Positions 23,138 to 23,519 of a DNA stretch of 23,519 nt are shown in pieces. Location: contig JAOAGU010000012.1 in the NCBI GenBank assembly GCA_026415595.1, positions 1 to 23,519 of the forward strand, in the 5' to 3' direction. Each line of letters opens with the position of its first letter. Position 1 is the first letter of the stretch. The notes beneath the pieces were generated by a model, which was given only the letters and a program-made list of their open reading frames with translations, searched no databases and was not told the origin of the DNA. The stretch comes from Thermodesulfovibrio sp. (GTDB taxonomy: Bacteria; Nitrospirota; Thermodesulfovibrionia; Thermodesulfovibrionales; Thermodesulfovibrionaceae). A program made the position numbers and the translations under genes.

Positions 23138-23519
23138 ATGAAACTTTCAAGAAGAGGATTTCTCGCTTTTTCGTCAACTCTTTTTGGTTCATTTTTATTG
23201 GGCAATAAAGCAGAGGCTATTGAAGGCAAATATGCAACAATAATTGATCTTACTAAATGTGATGGATGTAAAGGCGAAATAATGCCAAGATGTGTAAAAG
23301 CCTGCAGAGAATATAACAGAGAGAGATTCCCTGAACCAAAAAAGCCTATTTTGCCATATTGGCCCAGAAAAAACTATGAAGATTGGTCAGATAAAAGGGA
23401 TAAAATTGATACTTTAACTCCATACAATTGGATATTTGTTCAGAAGATAAATATTGATGGTCAAGAGGTTAATATACCGAGAAGATGTATGCATTGTGAT
23501 AATCCGCCATGTGTAAGAG
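23138..23519 (+). CDS. Tat-exported 4Fe-4S dicluster oxidoreductase subunit (5' part, cut by window edge)
   Basis: The 127 visible residues have no stop before the edge. They begin with a twin-arginine signal (SRRGFLAF, residues 4-11, then a hydrophobic run and a likely Ala-Glu-Ala cleavage near 27). Cluster cysteines follow at 41, 44, 52 and 56 (CDGCKGEIMPRCVKAC) and 117, 120 and 125 (CMHCDNPPC), the latter motif opening a second cluster. This is the pattern of electron-transfer subunits such as PsrB, HybA, DmsB or DsrO; which one cannot be said. The first cluster has a six-residue insertion over the usual spacing. A Shine-Dalgarno GAAGGAG lies 7 bp before the ATG. It follows fmdB by 39 bp and probably shares the CstR-like operon. 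Confidence 0.85.
   Translation, partial: MKLSRRGFLAFSSTLFGSFLLGNKAEAIEGKYATIIDLTKCDGCKGEIMPRCVKACREYNRERFPEPKKPILPYWPRKNYEDWSDKRDKIDTLTPYNWIFVQKINIDGQEVNIPRRCMHCDNPPCVR

Noticed and set aside
1..23519. CRISPR arrays, insertion sequences, prophage genes or integrase sites
   Set aside because: No regularly spaced repeats, transposase, integrase or phage-like proteins were seen on either strand; base composition appears even throughout apart from the 6S RNA.

Overview
The window is an AT-rich bacterial chromosome segment, roughly one third G+C by eye, densely packed with genes whose proteins are rich in Lys, Glu and Ile. The gene set suggests an anaerobic, respiring, possibly thermophilic bacterium: a multiheme c-type cytochrome, a haem-c sensor kinase, a MetV-MetF methylene-tetrahydrofolate reductase pair of the kind used in the Wood-Ljungdahl pathway, a two-gene glycolate/D-lactate dehydrogenase, and a Tat-exported iron-sulfur subunit. 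I would guess a Thermodesulfovibrio-like Nitrospirota or a related sulfate reducer. This is inference from gene style, not a match that was run.

Layout. 1-176: 6S RNA next to the RNA-turnover pair rny-ymdB (327-2697). 2749-7296: a tightly overlapped signalling operon encoding an exported tetraheme cytochrome, a membrane hybrid histidine kinase with a CxxCH haem site in its sensor domain, a lone receiver, and a soluble receiver-kinase. No DNA-binding output protein is present. 7345-8262: a histone-deacetylase-family amidohydrolase, convergent with glcD-glcF (minus strand, 8337-11037). 11129-13230: argD-argF for arginine synthesis (minus strand). 13231-13387: a divergent promoter region with a degenerate dispersed repeat. 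13388-21617: a long plus-strand run with no gap above 4 bp, encoding 5-formyl-THF cyclo-ligase, folE, folD, metV, metF, pilB, nadB and pyk. 21612-22520: a LysR regulator facing pyk. 22644-23519: a CsoR/CstR-type repressor, an FmdB zinc ribbon, and the start of a Tat-exported 4Fe-4S dicluster protein cut off by the window edge.

How the parts fit. The folate block makes the pterin precursor (FolE), recycles 5-formyl-THF, and carries C1 units from methenyl- to methyl-THF (FolD, MetV-MetF). The cytochrome operon looks like a redox-sensing phosphorelay. The last block looks like a sulfur-responsive regulator placed in front of a periplasmic oxidoreductase.

The most interesting signals are regulatory. 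Four first-in-transcript genes lack a Shine-Dalgarno sequence and have a promoter -10 element almost at the start codon, which suggests leaderless mRNAs. A near-perfect 20-bp palindrome overlaps the putative glcD promoter. The small repressor has exactly the Cys31/Cys60, no-His pattern expected of a persulfide sensor, with G-tract half-sites on both sides of its promoter. I did not find a wholly unknown multi-gene system, CRISPR array, insertion sequence or tRNA.
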